Source of the DNA: Symbiodinium natans
Lineage: Eukaryota; Sar; Dinophyceae; Suessiales; Symbiodiniaceae
NCBI GenBank assembly: GCA_905221605.1
Contig: CAJNDS010001335.1
Coordinates: 1,586,938-1,641,937, forward strand
DNA: 55,000 bases
Reading direction: 5' to 3'
Each line of letters begins with the position of its first letter. Position 1 is the first letter of the stretch. The position numbers were made by a program, and so were the translations under genes. The notes under the pieces were generated by a model, which had not been told where the DNA came from, did no database searches, and worked only from the letters and a program-made list of their open reading frames with translations. Positions 37,632 to 47,451 of this stretch are shown here, one piece after another.

Positions 37632-38157
37632 GCCTTGCACGACTTCCATCGCCGGCGGAAGAGGCGGCAGAAGGAGCGAAGCGAGAAGGCTGAGACGCCT
37701 GACTTCATGGTTTTCTTTGTTGGGTTTAGGGCTTGATTAGGGTTTAGGGTTTAGGGTTTAGGGTTTAGGGTTTAGGGTTTAGGGTTTAGGGTTTAGGGTT
37801 TAGGGTTTAGGGTTTAGGGTTTCTTTTTTGGATTTAGGGCTTCGTTGTTTGCGCAAGAAAGTTTCGGAGCTTGAGTCCCTCAGGGGGGTTTAGGGTTTAG
37901 GCTTTAGGGTTTAGGGTTTATGCTTTAGGGTTCAGGGTTTCGGGTTTCGGGTGTAGGGTTTAGGGTTTTGGGGTTTCGGGATTTGGGTCTAGAGGTTCGG
38001 GTGACTCTATGAGAACTATGCAGCTTTCTGTTGTTTTGACAATTGGCCTCAACTTGCCTCATGTACATGTAGCTTAAAGAAAATCAGTGTCAAACCAACA
38101 TCCTGTACTCCTTCCCAGCAATGCCGAAGCATAAGACATTCTAGTCTTGGGTCCTAG
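37632..38157 (+). CDS. Three-exon gene fragment, highly basic
   Basis: Exons 37632-37709 (acceptor CCCCCCCCAG; ALHDFHRRRKRRQKERSEKA, ETPDFM), 37858-37887 (KVSELESLRG) and 38119-38157 (acceptor CTTCCCAG; QCRSIRHSSLGS, TAG) keep phase. The first intron is a TTTAGGG array. The arginine/lysine cluster suggests nuclear or RNA association, by inference only. Confidence 0.7.
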
Positions 38158-38332
38158 AAGCCCAGATCCTTCTCCGTCTGGTAGGTGAACCCCAAGCTCT
38201 CAGCCCCACATCGTCTGCGTTCCCTAAACCCTAAACCCTAAACCCTAAACCCTAAACCCTAAACCCTAAACCCTAAACCCTAAACCCTAAACCCTAAACC
38301 CTAAACCCTAAACCCTAAACCCTAAACCTCAG

Positions 38333-38967
38333 CTCAGGAACCTCTACTTCCGCAATGTCAGCTACTTCATCGAGCTGATGGATGAGATGCCTGGCAGGGT
38401 TCAGGGGGGTCGGGCTTAGGGGTTGGGATTGAAAGTTTGGGGGTTTAGGGTTTAGGGTTTAGGGTTTAGGGCTTAGGGTTTAGGGTTTAGGGCTTAGGGT
38501 TTAGGGTTTAGGGCTTAGGGTTTAGGGTTTAGGGTTTAGGGTTTAGGGTTTAGGGGGTTAGGGTTTAGGGTTTAGGGTTTAGGGATTTAAGGTTTAGGGT
38601 TTAGGGCTTATAGGGTTTAGGGTTTAGGGTTTAGGGTTTAGGGTTTAGGGTTTAGGGTTTAGGGTTTAGGGTTTAGGGTTTAGGGTTTAGGGTTTAGGGT
38701 TTAGGGAGGGTTTAGGGTTTAGGGAGGGTTTAGGGTTTTGGGTTTAGGGTTTAGGGATGTTTAGGGTTTAGGGATGTTTAGGGTCTAGGGTCTAGTGTTT
38801 AGGGTCTAGGGTTTAGGGTTTAGGGCTTAGGGTTTGGGGTTTAGGGTTTAGGGGGCACTACTTTTTGTGTCTTCTAGCCTGTCCCGGCCCCGCCACATGC
38901 ACGGCATGCCACGTTTCAGAGTGGATGTGTCACTGCACACAACCCGAAACTCAAGGAAACTCTCTGA
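38333..38967 (+). CDS. Two-exon gene fragment
   Basis: Exon 38333-38398 (acceptor AACCTCAG, donor GTTCAGG) contains NLYFRNVSYFIELMDEMPGR, very G/C-rich at third positions. Exon 38878-38967 (acceptor TTTGTGTCTTCTAG) joins in phase as PVPAPPHARHATFQSGCVTA, HNPKLKETL, TGA. That exon's other frame, LSRPRHMHGMPRFRVDVSLH ... to a CCCTAA stop, is longer and more G/C-rich, so its identity is open. Confidence 0.65.
38440..38860 (+). repeat. Long TTTAGGG array
   Basis: About 55 units with AGGGAGGG and GATGTTTAGGG interruptions; intronic between the exons at 38398 and 38878. Confidence 0.95.
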
Positions 38968-39009
38968 CTCCACAACCCCACCGGGCGACCCTGACCCTAA
39001 ACCCTAAAC

Positions 39010-39115
39010 CCTAAACCCTAAACCCTGAACCCTGAACCCTGAACCCTGAACCCTGAACCCTGAACCCTGAACCCTGAACCCTGAACCCTGAACCCCTGAA
39101 CCCTGAACCCTGAAC
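39010..39115 (-). repeat. Homogeneous (CCCTGAA)n variant array
   Basis: About 14 consecutive CCCTGAA units following a few CCCTAAA units. Confidence 0.95.
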
Positions 39116-39135
39116 CCCGAATCAATCAACCCAAG

Positions 39136-39255
39136 ACAGTAAACAAAGTGGCCAAGTCCACAAACCCCAAAGCCGGCTTAACCCGAACCAGACCCCCTCC
39201 CCTCCCATCCCGCCCCGAGAAAAAAAAAACACAAAGAAAACCTGATGTCACCTAA
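39136..39255 (+). CDS. Candidate terminal exon, lysine-rich
   Basis: TCAACCCAAG acceptor. TVNKVAKSTNPKAGLTRTRP, PPLPSRPEKKKTQRKPDVT, TAA (CACCTAAACCC). Unassigned. Confidence 0.45.
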   Translation, partial: TVNKVAKSTNPKAGLTRTRPPPLPSRPEKKKTQRKPDVT

Positions 39256-39259
39256 ACCC

Positions 39260-39560
39260 TGAAGCCCGTAAACCTTACCCCCGTGAACCCTGAAGGCCTT
39301 GAACGCCCTAACACCCTAAAACCCTAAAGCTCTAAAACCCTAACACCCTCAGACCCTTAGACCCTTAGACCCGTAAACCCTTAAACCCTTAAACCTTTGA
39401 ACTGAAACCCTGAAACCCTTAAGCCCTTAAACCCTTAAACCCTTAAACCCTTAAACCCTTGAACCCTTGAACCTTTGAACCCTTAAACCCTTAAACCCTT
39501 AAACCCTTAAACCCTTAAACCCTTAAACCCTTAAACCCTAAACCCTAAAATACCAAACCC
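39260..39560 (-). repeat. 8-bp variant array (CCCTTAAA)n and mixed repeats
   Basis: From about 39365 to 39535 the unit is CCCTTAAA (8 bp), with a few CCCTTGAA. A C-run sits at 39567-39582. Confidence 0.9.
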
Positions 39561-39662
39561 CCAAACCCCCCCCCCCCCCCCCACAATAAACCGTTAACCC
39601 CTAAAGCCCTAAATCCCCAAAACCCCCCCAAAATCCCGCCGAGACCCCAACTGGTTCCTCAG

Positions 39663-39741
39663 GAACGACACGGCAAAGCGGCACAACGAGCGCAAGGAGA
39701 CCAAGAAGCGCCTGCGTAGGGAGGCTGCCGGGGGGTCCTAA
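39663..39741 (+). CDS. Terminal exon, highly charged
   Basis: ACTGGTTCCTCAG acceptor. NDTAKRHNERKETKKRLRRE, AAGGS, and TAA from TCCTAAACCC. Strong third-position G/C; one of the clearest terminal exons. The KRHNERKETKKR helix could be nucleic-acid binding; unassigned. Confidence 0.7.
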
Positions 39742-39961
39742 ACCCTAAACCCTAGCCCTAAACCCTAAACTTCCCTAAACCCTAAAGCCCTAAACCCTAA
39801 ACCCTCAAGTGTGGTCTGAGCCCTGTTCATGGGATTTCAGGTCTGGCACTGCAGGTTCAGGTCTCAAGGGTTATGGATTTCAGGCATGTAAGACTTTGGA
39901 TCCAGGACTTAGGGTTTAGGGTTTAGGGTTTAGGGTTTAGGGTTTAGGGTTCTTCTTTTAG

Positions 39962-40067
39962 GGCAGAGAGCAAGGCCCGATCAATGATGTGGCAAGCTGG
40001 TCAGCAACCAAATCTTGGGCGGGGTCGGAATAACTTTGAGACGCGTGTGGCTAAGCTTCAACACTGA
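39962..40067 (+). CDS. Terminal exon
   Basis: TTCTTCTTTTAG acceptor (pyrimidine-rich). AESKARSMMWQAGQQPNLGR, GRNNFETRVAKLQH, TGA. Unassigned. An ORF at 40099-40377 downstream has an ATG but no other support and probably lies in 3' flank. Confidence 0.65.
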
Positions 40068-40531
40068 GCCGTATCCTCCTCATTGAACCAACAATTTCAT
40101 GGCACATGGCATCGGCCTTGGCAAACGTATACTTAGGTGCGCGTCCTTATTTAAAAGCACCACACGACGCTATTTCCCGGGCATCCTTCAACGAAGCAGT
40201 GGGCCTCACATTTCTGCAGCTTTTTTGCAAACACTCCTCTTGGTGTCGGTGAGGATGTGGCCCCTCTTACAGGATTCTTTGGGGTACCTAATTCCCCCCC
40301 CCCCCCCTCCCTACCAATCAGCAAGTTTAGGGTTGCGGGAATCTGCCACCATGCACATGCTGGCAGCAGGGTCGTAGGCCATGACCGGCAATCTCACCCT
40401 AATCCTAAACCCTAAACCTCAATGAACTCTAACAACTCCGCAGACGTTGTAGTGTATGGATGTTGGGAGTTTTGGGAGTGAGGGTCGGGGTTGGGCAGTC
40501 TTCACCCTGAACCCTCAACCCCAAACCGGCC

Positions 40532-40870
40532 ATGCACGCGGTTTGCGGCTCTCTGCTTTACGCCACAAAAGCCAGGCCTGCTCACGAAGCTACCATGGTA
40601 CCTAGTTGCTACCCCTAATTCCATACGAAGAACCAGTAAGTAAACCCCCAGACCCGAAACCCGAAACCCAAAACACCTAAACTCCTCCTAAAGCCCTAAA
40701 GCCCTAAACCCTAAACTCTAAACCCCCTTATCTCGGACGGAAACCTTCCACCACCAAAGTTCAACGCCAGGCGCTCAAGCAGCAAGAGCGGCTCCTTCAG
40801 CCCGGCCCTGAAGTTCAGGGAGACGTGGGGCCGCCTTATAATCAGGACCTTAAAAGTGAACATGATTTAG
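40532..40870 (+). CDS. Two-exon complete gene model, 58 residues
   Basis: ATG at 40532. Exon 1 (40532-40597) reads MHAVCGSLLYATKARPAHEA, TM, donor GTACCT. Exon 2 (40760-40870, acceptor CACCACCAAAG) reads FNARRSSSKSGSFSPALKFR, ETWGRLIIRTLKVNMI, TAG. The first 25 codons of exon 2 are almost all G/C at the third position. The total, 66+111 nt, keeps phase. The N-terminus might be a targeting peptide. Function unknown. Confidence 0.65.
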
Positions 40871-41180
40871 AGAAATCACCACACGTCTTGTTTAAAGGTT
40901 GTATTTTGCCTTAGTTCATGTGGGTGGTGGGGGGAGCGGTTGCGATGGCGATGGTGTAGGATCACATAAACTGTTGTGCACAAGAAAGCTCGTCAAGCTC
41001 TTGAATACACCCTCGACCCTTCAGCAAACCTCAACCAGACGTGCTGGAACCATATTTGAAGCAGGGTTTATATTACTGTTTTTGGTGAGTATATGTAAGG
41101 TTCCTGTTTAGTCTTGGTCAGTGTATATACCGGGTGTCCTTTTTGGGGGTACAAGAAATATAAAGCCTACTTCATGTGAG

Positions 41181-41562
41181 GTGCCAAGTGCCAAGTGCCT
41201 TGCCAACATCCTGAGTACTCGCAGCGGTTCCCCAAAATGCATACTTGCTACGTTCCAGAAGCCTGCCATCACGTAGACTACAACGACCCTCCGGGCGCTG
41301 CGGCACCAAAACCCGAAGGTCAGGATGAACAAATATGCCTTACCGTTCAACATAAGAGCTGTACATATGAAGTTAAAGGTAACTATATAGACCCTAAACC
41401 CTAAACCCTAAACCCTAAACCCTAAACCCTAAACCCTAAACCCTAAACCCTAAACCCTAAACCCATCAATGCCTGGGCGCCTCGGCCCACCTAGCTTCGA
41501 ACCTCCGCACAAATGCCAAAGGCACATTTTCCGTGGCGATGTGCGCCGGCAGTCGCAGATGA
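41181..41562 (+). CDS. Cysteine-rich two-exon gene fragment
   Basis: Exon 41181-41378 reads AKCQVPCQHPEYSQRFPKMH, TCYVPEACHHVDYNDPPGAA, APKPEGQDEQICLTVQHKSC, TYEVK, with consensus donor AAAG|GTAACT. Exon 41495-41562 joins in phase: SNLRTNAKGTFSVAMCAGSR, R, TGA. The intron is mostly CCCTAAA. Six cysteines and paired histidines suggest metal binding or disulphides (inference). A possible upstream exon ends TIFEAGFILLFL at 41085 with donor GTGAGT and has a relative at 44117, but it does not join in phase. Confidence 0.7.
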
Positions 41563-41709
41563 GGTCTCCCCCCTGAGGGTTCGGGGATTACCTCTACAGA
41601 GTGTGGGTTTAGGGTTTAGGGTTTAGAGTTTAGGGTTTAGGGTTTAGGGGTTTAGGGTTTAGGGTTTAGGGTTTAGGGTTTAGGGTTTAGGTTTAGGGAT
41701 TAGGGTTTA

Positions 41710-41875
41710 GGGTTTACCTCTACTTGGAGGTTCATGGTACTTATTTACAAAATTTTTAACTGTACTTATAACCCACTGATAAGCCCCTCAAGTGCCCTGA
41801 TAGGGTTATAAGTACAGTTATAAGTGCAGCTATACTTGGCTAGTAAGTACCATGAACCTCCAAGTAGGGGTAAAC
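41710..41875. repeat. Full-length F2 inverted-repeat element inside a telomere-type array
   Basis: Arms of about 35 bp: TTTACCTCTACTTGGAGGTT (left) and AACCTCCAAGTAGGGGTAAA (right). Centre AT-rich. The left flank is TTTAGGG and the right flank CCCTAAA, so the repeat flips strand across the insertion. No exon adjoins this copy. Confidence 0.8.
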
Positions 41876-41934
41876 CCTAAACCCAAAACCCTAAACCCTA
41901 AACCCTAAACCCTAAACAGGGATTTGGGCTTTAG

Positions 41935-41978
41935 GTCCGCCATTGACAGTGGTGGAGTCTGGCTTGGTGATAGCGTGA
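41935..41978 (+). CDS. Candidate terminal exon
   Basis: TTTGGGCTTTAG acceptor; PPLTVVESGLVIA, TGA. Weak. Confidence 0.35.
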
Positions 41979-42189
41979 AACCACCATCTTGCACTTGAAT
42001 ACAGTGAGATTTGGGGTTTTAGGGATTTAGGGTTTTGGGGTTTAGGATTTAGGGTTTTAGAAGTGTAGGGGTGTCGGTTTTGTGGGGCTTTCGAGCGCGA
42101 AGCCTGCACCTTGAACCCCGAAGGCAGTATCTAGGATACCCAGTAGAAGCCGTTCCCTAAGCCCTGAACCCTAAATGGGGGTTTCCAAA

Positions 42190-43375
42190 ACTAGGGGGGG
42201 GGGGGGGTACATGCGTGTACCCCGCTTTACAACCAGAATCTCTACTTTACAACCAGAACCCCCACTTTGCAACCCGTGAGCCTTTCCGGAACGCCCACTT
42301 TGCAACCGAATGGGCAAGCTGCTTGACAAGCCTTTTTACGTAAAGTGTCAAGACCTGAAACTCCCACCATCACCCTTTAGAGCGCCCATGCACTTTTGAA
42401 AGTGGTGATGGTTGCAATGCGGGCGTTCTTATGCCAATAACTCAATATTGTATAATACTTCTTGGATATCATGATACATATATATATATATATCATATAA
42501 TAAAATATAATATAACATAGAATGGTTGCTTGTATGGGATTCTCAAGCTATTTCGACGCAGACTTTTTTGGGGTTGTGCTTCGAAATATTTATACGATGT
42601 TTGGATTTATTGTGTTTTGGGGTTTACAATAAAGCAAAAAGTAAAATTGTAAACGCAAGTTATTTATTGGATTCCCTTAATTGGGGTTCAGGCATTTCTT
42701 CTGAGACGATGAGAGGCGACCGAGTAGGTCTGTTTCCACACGATGTATTCTGAAGCCACGAACGTCGCTGTGCCAGAAGCTCCATGTGCAGCTGGCCGTG
42801 TTATGCTACTGTACTACGCTGTACTATACAAGTAGACTGTGTCACGTAGTACGTATCAAATCGAACCATCTTGCAACATCGTGTAGGCTAGTATATCTTC
42901 GGACTTCTGGACTTCTGATATCCTTGGTTCCTGCTAGGCCTCGCACAGCTCCGTAAACCCGAAACCTGCAATACTAAACCCTAAACTGCACTAAACAGAC
43001 AGACAAGCAGGCAGAAAGATGAACAAAAACAAAAGAAGAGACCAAGCAGACGCCAGACAAGGGAGAAGAATCTCCAGGGGCTCATTGGCAAGCAACAGGT
43101 AGCACCCCTCGCTACAGGGGCCTGATGCTGCCGCAGGTAACCACCTCCTTGAATGAAGGACGAAAGGCAGACAGAGAAATCCAAGAGCCTATGGGCAAGC
43201 AGAGCAGAGAGAAAGACAGAGTTGTTTGTGCAGTTGTGAACTAGGGGTTCTCATGTTGTCGTTGTAAAGTAGGGGTTCTCATGTTGAACATGGCGTTCGT
43301 GGTTGCAAAGCGGGGGTTCTGGTTGTAAAGTGGGGATTCTGGTTGTAAAGGGGGTTAATCTCGGGGGTACATCCC
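42190..43375. mobile_element. 1.2-kb element with long terminal inverted repeats
   Basis: Left arm 42205-42310 holds tandem CTTTACAACCAGAATCTCTA-type words. The right arm, about 43255-43370, holds their complement (GGGGATTCTGGTTGTAAAG). The interior is AT-rich (TA run at 42478-42493) and has no recognisable transposase. ORFs 42526-42753 (+) and 42981-43184 (-) are unsupported. An exon candidate lies inside at 43078-43136. Confidence 0.65.
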
Positions 43376-43566
43376 GTCAAGCAGAACAGGGGGCGCCCCA
43401 AGTCTTTCTGGGGTTGTGGACTGGGCGACCCAGAAACCCAAACCCTAAACCCCCAAGAGCCCTGAGCCTTAAGTTTACAGTTTTAGGGTTTAGGGTCAAA
43501 CTCTTTAAACCTAAACCCGAAGCCCCAGACGCTACGACTGTTGGCTTAAGAACCGCCCGAAACTGA
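43078..43566 (+). CDS. Two-exon gene fragment spanning the right arm of the element
   Basis: Exon 43078-43136 (acceptor AATCTCCAG, consensus donor CAG|GTAACC) reads AHWQATGSTPRYRGLMLPQ. It joins in phase to an island after AGAACAG (43389-43391): GAPQVFLGLWTGRPRNPNPK and on to TGA 43564-43566 (ATTVGLRTARN). The second part includes translated telomere repeat. The first exon is the better call. Confidence 0.5.
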
Positions 43567-43759
43567 AGACAACAATCCCTATTTTGCCCTGAGAAGGAAG
43601 AACGTTGTTTTTCTTGCCAAACCCTAAACCCCAAACCCAAAACCCCAAACCCCAAACCCAAGACCCCAAACCCTAAACCCTAAACCCTAAACCCTAAACC
43701 CTAAACCCTAAACCCTAAACCCTAAACCCTAAACCCTAAACCCTAAACGCCGCCTCCAG

Positions 43760-44587
43760 GCTTCTGGTGGACTCCCGGAAGGAGGAGCCGGAAGAAAGGC
43801 GCCCCCCGCAAGCCTTCACAGCCCAGGATGCCCAGGGTTTAGGGTTTAGGGCTTGGGGTTTAGGGTTTAGGGTTTAGGGCTTGGGGTTTAGGGTTTAGGG
43901 TTCAGGGTTTAGGGTTCAGGGTTCAGGGTTCAGGGTTCAGGGTTCAGGGTTTAGGGTTCAGGGTTCAGGGTTCAGGGTTCAGGGTTTAGGGTTCAGGGTT
44001 CAGGGTTCAGGGTTCAGGGTTCAGGGTTTAGGGTTTAGGGTTTAGGGTTCAGGGTTCAGGGTTTAGGGTTTAGAGTTTAGGGTTCAGGGTTCAGGGTTTA
44101 GGGTTTAGGGTTTTAGGATTCCGATCATTCTGAAACAGGGGTTTATGTCACTGTTATTGGTGAGCGCCCGTTGCAAATCTAAGCTGTTTGGCTTGCATAG
44201 GATCCACGACCTCGCGTCCGTAGTACTAAGACTACAAGCCCTACTTCAAGGAACCTTTGTGGGTTTAGGGCCTAGGGTTTAGGGTTTAGAGTTTAGCTTA
44301 GGGTTCAGAGTTTAGGGTTTTGGGGTTCGGGCTTGGGTCCCGAAACCCTTTTCTTCCGAGGTTGCTGAGCAACCTGGTAGCAGGCAGTTTGCGCTTAAGG
44401 GTTCAGCTGTTGTTACCCGCCTGCTTGGGTTTAGGGCTTAGGGTTGGAGGGTTTAGGGTCTAGGGTTTAGGGTTTAGGGTTTAGGGTTTAGGGTTTAGGG
44501 TTTAGGGTTTAGGGTTGGAGGGTTCAAGGCATATAGTTTCCTTGATCAACCAGGCGTACGGAGTCTGGACTTGCATGCATGCCCTAA
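43760..44587 (+). CDS. Five-exon gene model, about 76 residues to the stop
   Basis: Exons 43760-43836, 44117-44159, 44231-44262, 44384-44428 and 44554-44587 keep phase to TAA in CCCTAAG. Text: ASGGLPEGGAGRKAPPASLH; IPIILKQGFMSLLL; TTSPTSRNLC; QFALKGSAVVTRLL; RTESGLACMP. Exon 1 has a more convincing alternative frame (LLVDSRKEEPEERRPPQAFT) that would end early in exon 2. Exon 2 is related to 41040-41085. The first intron is a TTCAGGG/TTTAGGG array. Unassigned. Confidence 0.5.
43837..44110 (+). repeat. TTCAGGG-rich array
   Basis: Long mixed array dominated by TTCAGGG, the strand-complement of the CCCTGAA variant at 39010-39115. Confidence 0.95.
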
Positions 44588-44811
44588 GCCCGAGAACCTG
44601 AACCCTTCAAGGCCCCTGAAAACTCCAAACCCTAAACCCTAAACCCTAAACCCTAAAAGCACTCATGCGCAACCCTAAGAGGCCCTTAAGCCCTATAACC
44701 CCTTACTCAACCTTGCGACCCTAAACCCTAAACTTTAAACCCTAAACCCTCTAAACCTATTCAACGCCTACAAAATTCAATTTTCAAGTTTCTGGGGTTT
44801 TGGGGTTTTGG

Positions 44812-45050
44812 GCCTCTAAACCCTCTAAACCCTCTAAACCCTCTAAACCCTCTAAACCCTCTAAACCCTCTAAACCCTCTAAACCCTCTAAACCCTCTAA
44901 ACCCTCTAAACCCTCTAAACCCTCTAAACCCTCAAACCCTCTAAAGCCTCTAAAGCCTCTAGACCCTCTAAAGCCTCTAAAGCCTCTAAACCCTCTAAAC
45001 CCTCTAAAGCCTCTAAACCCTCTAAACCCTCTGAACCCTCTGAACCCTTA
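44812..45050 (-). repeat. 9-bp variant array (CCCTCTAAA)n
   Basis: About 26 units of CCCTCTAAA or CCCTCTGAA. The 9-bp period keeps a SKP/NPL ORF open, which is an artefact. Confidence 0.95.
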
Positions 45051-45077
45051 AACCTCTGCCCCGGAGCGGTCAAACAG

Positions 45078-45158
45078 GAGATCTTGAACCAAAGCCTTGA
45101 GAGCATCAGCAAAAGTTACCATCAGAGTTGGCCCGATATACCACATACTGCACCCTAA
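45078..45158 (+). CDS. Terminal exon, stop supplied by repeat
   Basis: GTCAAACAG acceptor. EILNQSLESISKSYHQSWPD, IPHTAP, TAA from CACCCTAAACCC. Unassigned. Confidence 0.6.
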   Translation, partial: EILNQSLESISKSYHQSWPDIPHTAP

Positions 45159-45182
45159 ACCCTAAACCCTAAACTCTGGCAG

Positions 45183-45566
45183 GTCGCCAGTGGACAATGG
45201 CAAGCGTGCGCACGAGTTTGCCCTCACGCACGCGCGAGCCCCACATGGTTTGCTGGGGGCTTGGGGCCGTATTCGTTAGGGAGGTGACCGTTTCGGGGAC
45301 CTTTCACGTTCAAGGTTGAGGGTTTAGGGGCTCGGCCCCAAACCCTAAACCCTAAGCCTAGGGTATAGCAGCCTTTTGTGGTGCTGAAGACAGATCTTTC
45401 GGGCTGAGGGCACCAAGAGGGTTCGAGGGTTTAGGGTTTAGGGTGTACGGTTGTGGGATTAGAGAGGAGGGATGAGTTTCCCAACCAGCTGACATCTCAA
45501 CTCGTCGGCAGAGCTACGAAACCTAAAATTTCAAAATGTACACCTTGGGATTTTTCAGAGCCCTAA
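45183..45566 (+). CDS. Three-exon gene fragment
   Basis: Exons 45183-45247 (acceptor CTCTGGCAG; SPVDNGKRAHEFALTHARAP, H), 45372-45420 (acceptor GTATAGCAG; FCGAEDRSFGLRAPR) and 45512-45566 (acceptor CTCGTCGGCAG; ATKPKISKCTPWDFSEP) keep phase. The TAA at 45564 is in CCCTAAG. Introns are short (124 and 91 bp). Unassigned. Confidence 0.7.
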
Positions 45567-45633
45567 GCCCCCCAAACCCTAAACCCTCGGCCTAAACCCT
45601 AAACCCCAAACCCCAAACAAGGGGTCCTGACAG

Positions 45634-45928
45634 GTGGTTCAAGCCTGCAAGTACGAGCCGCCTTTGACGGCTGCTGGGGGCAGCGCATTGCAGATACCGG
45701 CAGAGGACGCCGGAGTTCAGGGCTTCGATGGTTTGAAGGTTTAGGGTTCAGGGTTCAGGGTGAAGGGTGCAGGGTGCAGGGTTTGGGGCAGCCAAAACCC
45801 TAAACCCCTAAACCCGAAACCGGAACCCGAATCTTCCAGACTTGGATCCGCAGGAAACAGCTAAAAATGGCCCCTCGAGTTTCTCTTATGCCAAAGACAA
45901 TCTCCTGAAGATTCTCCTGGAACCCTAA
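45634..45928 (+). CDS. Two-exon gene fragment with two possible readings
   Basis: Exon 45634-45738 (acceptor TCCTGACAG, donor GTTTAGGG) and exon from 45840 (acceptor ATCTTCCAG). Reading A: VVQACKYEPPLTAAGGSALQ ... GFDGLK, then TWIRRKQLKMAPRVSLMPKT, IS, stop 45906. Reading B, also in phase: GSSLQVRAAFDGCWGQRIAD ... GLRWFE, then LDPQETAKNGPSSFSYAKDN, LLKILLEP, stop 45926 in CCCTAAA. Both are plausible; I cannot choose. Confidence 0.6.
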
Positions 45929-46029
45929 ACCCTAAACCCTAAACCCTAAACCCTAAACCCTAAACCCTAAACCCCAAACCCCAAACCCCAAACCCTAAAC
46001 CCTAAACCCTAAACCGTTGGACCGTTTCC

Positions 46030-46387
46030 ATGGTGCTCTTCGGGTTGCGAAACCTTAAGACATACAAACAGCTGAGGCCCCAGAGCCGACGTTTCGGGTT
46101 TAGGGTTTAGGGTTTAGGGTTTAGGGATTGGGGTTTAGGGTTTAGGGTTTAGGGTTTAGGGTTTAGGGTTTAGGGTTTGGGGTTTGGGGTTTGGGGTTTA
46201 GGAATCGAACACCCTGCCCCCTGAAGCTCTCAAACCCCAAAGAAGAAGCGTCCCAATTTCCTCAACATGCGCTCACAAGCCTGGCACCTGGAGAAGCTTT
46301 GCGGTTTAGGGTTTAGGCTTATGAGTTTATTGGGGTATCCTCCGTGACACAGCCCAACCTCAGACATATAAACCCAAGGAGCCCTAA
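46030..46387 (+). CDS. Three-exon complete gene model, 59 residues
   Basis: ATG at 46030. Exons 46030-46097 (MVLFGLRNLKTYKQLRPQSR, RFG), 46227-46303 (SQTPKKKRPNFLNMRSQAWH, LEKLC) and 46353-46387 (QPQTYKPKEP) total 180 nt and keep phase. TPKKKRP resembles a nuclear localisation signal. The stop TAA is in CCCTAAACC. Intron 1 is TTTAGGG repeat with donor GTTTAGGG. A shortened relative of exon 1 (GGCCCCAGAGTCGACG) occurs at 37128-37143. Confidence 0.65.
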
Positions 46388-46442
46388 ACCCTAAAGCCTA
46401 AGGGTTTAGGGTTTAGGGTTTAGGGTTTAGGGTCCTGAACAG

Positions 46443-46520
46443 GATCAACTTTGGGGCGTGCTGGAACTCGAGGGCCACTCCGACTTCATGCTGCTGAATC
46501 GCCTGCCTGGGAGCCCGGGG
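46443..46520 (+). CDS. Internal exon
   Basis: GTCCTGAACAG acceptor and GGGG|GTAGAC donor. DQLWGVLELEGHSDFMLLNR, LPGSPG: strongly G/C-rich third positions and folded-protein character. Partner exons not found. The next 350 bp is G-rich degenerate repeat. Confidence 0.65.
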
Positions 46521-46881
46521 GTAGACATGTTTTGGGTGGTTCATAAATTTTTCGGGTTAAGTGTTTAGGGCCGGTTAAGCGTTTAGGGTTTCGGGTTTAG
46601 GGGGGTTGGGCTTAGGGGTTGGGACAGCGGGGGGGGGGGGGTTCAGCCTTCGGGGTTGGATGTTCAGCCTTCGGGGTTGGATTGCGGTGCCTCCGGGCTT
46701 TGGGGGTTTGGGGCTGAGAGTTTGTGAGTTGTCGTGGCTGTGTGGGGGGTTCAAAGCCGAAAAGAACAAGCTCGGCTTAGGGGTGTCGGCTTGAGCGGTT
46801 GAGCGCATTAACTTTGAAACATTAAAACCCTAAGCCCTAAACCCTACACCCCCAACCCTAAACCCTGCTTTCTGTGCACAG

Positions 46882-46963
46882 GACCATGTTTCTGCACAGG
46901 TTTGAGGCTTCGGAGATGCCAGTGGCATGTGCGCCCTTAATGTGCACCCGCACACGCCACTGA
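46882..46963 (+). CDS. Terminal exon or mini-ORF
   Basis: CTTTCTGTGCACAG acceptor, then G, ACC, ATG. MFLHRFEASEMPVACAPLMC, TRTRH, TGA. The ATG follows the acceptor by four bases, so it may start here. Confidence 0.55.
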
Positions 46964-47039
46964 GACCCTGCAAAGCAAGAAGGGTTTAGGGTTTAGGGTT
47001 TAGGGTTTTAGTGTTTAGGGTTTAGGGTTTAGGGTTTAG

Positions 47040-47327
47040 GCAGGCTGAAAGTGGTGGTCTTCGAGTTCAAGGTTTGTGCCAATATGGGAGCCTGAATTCC
47101 CCTGTTTTGATGACTCGGACTTAGGGTGTAGGGACGAACACCATTTTCACCTGGGTAGGCCCTTGAGATCTTGTGTGTTTTCTTTGTTTGGGTGTAATCG
47201 AGTCATGTTTAGACACATTTTTCAGAGGGTTTTAAGCGTCATCTTAAATTATAGTAAAAAACTGCCCAACTACCCGAAAGAATTGCATTGGCCATTGTCC
47301 GCCTTAGTCAGGCATGGAAAGAACTGA
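47040..47327 (+). CDS. Two-exon gene fragment
   Basis: Exon 47040-47071 (TTTAG acceptor; RLKVVVFEFK; donor GTTTGTGCC) joins in phase to exon 47226-47327 (acceptor ACACATTTTTCAG): RVLSVILNYSKKLPNYPKEL, HWPLSALVRHGKN, TGA. The intron is 154 bp of ordinary DNA without telomere repeats. Unassigned. Confidence 0.65.
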
Positions 47328-47451
47328 TTACGTTAGTTTATATATGTTCGTTAACTGTGCCCCTAGGATTTAGGGTTTCGGGTTTAGGGTTTAGGGTTTT
47401 GGGGTTTAGGGTTTAGTGTTTAGGGTTTAGGGCACACCCTCTGTGTCTCAG

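Noticed and set aside
44800-45051. 83-codon SKPSKP ORF
   Set aside because: A 9-bp telomere-repeat variant keeps any frame open.
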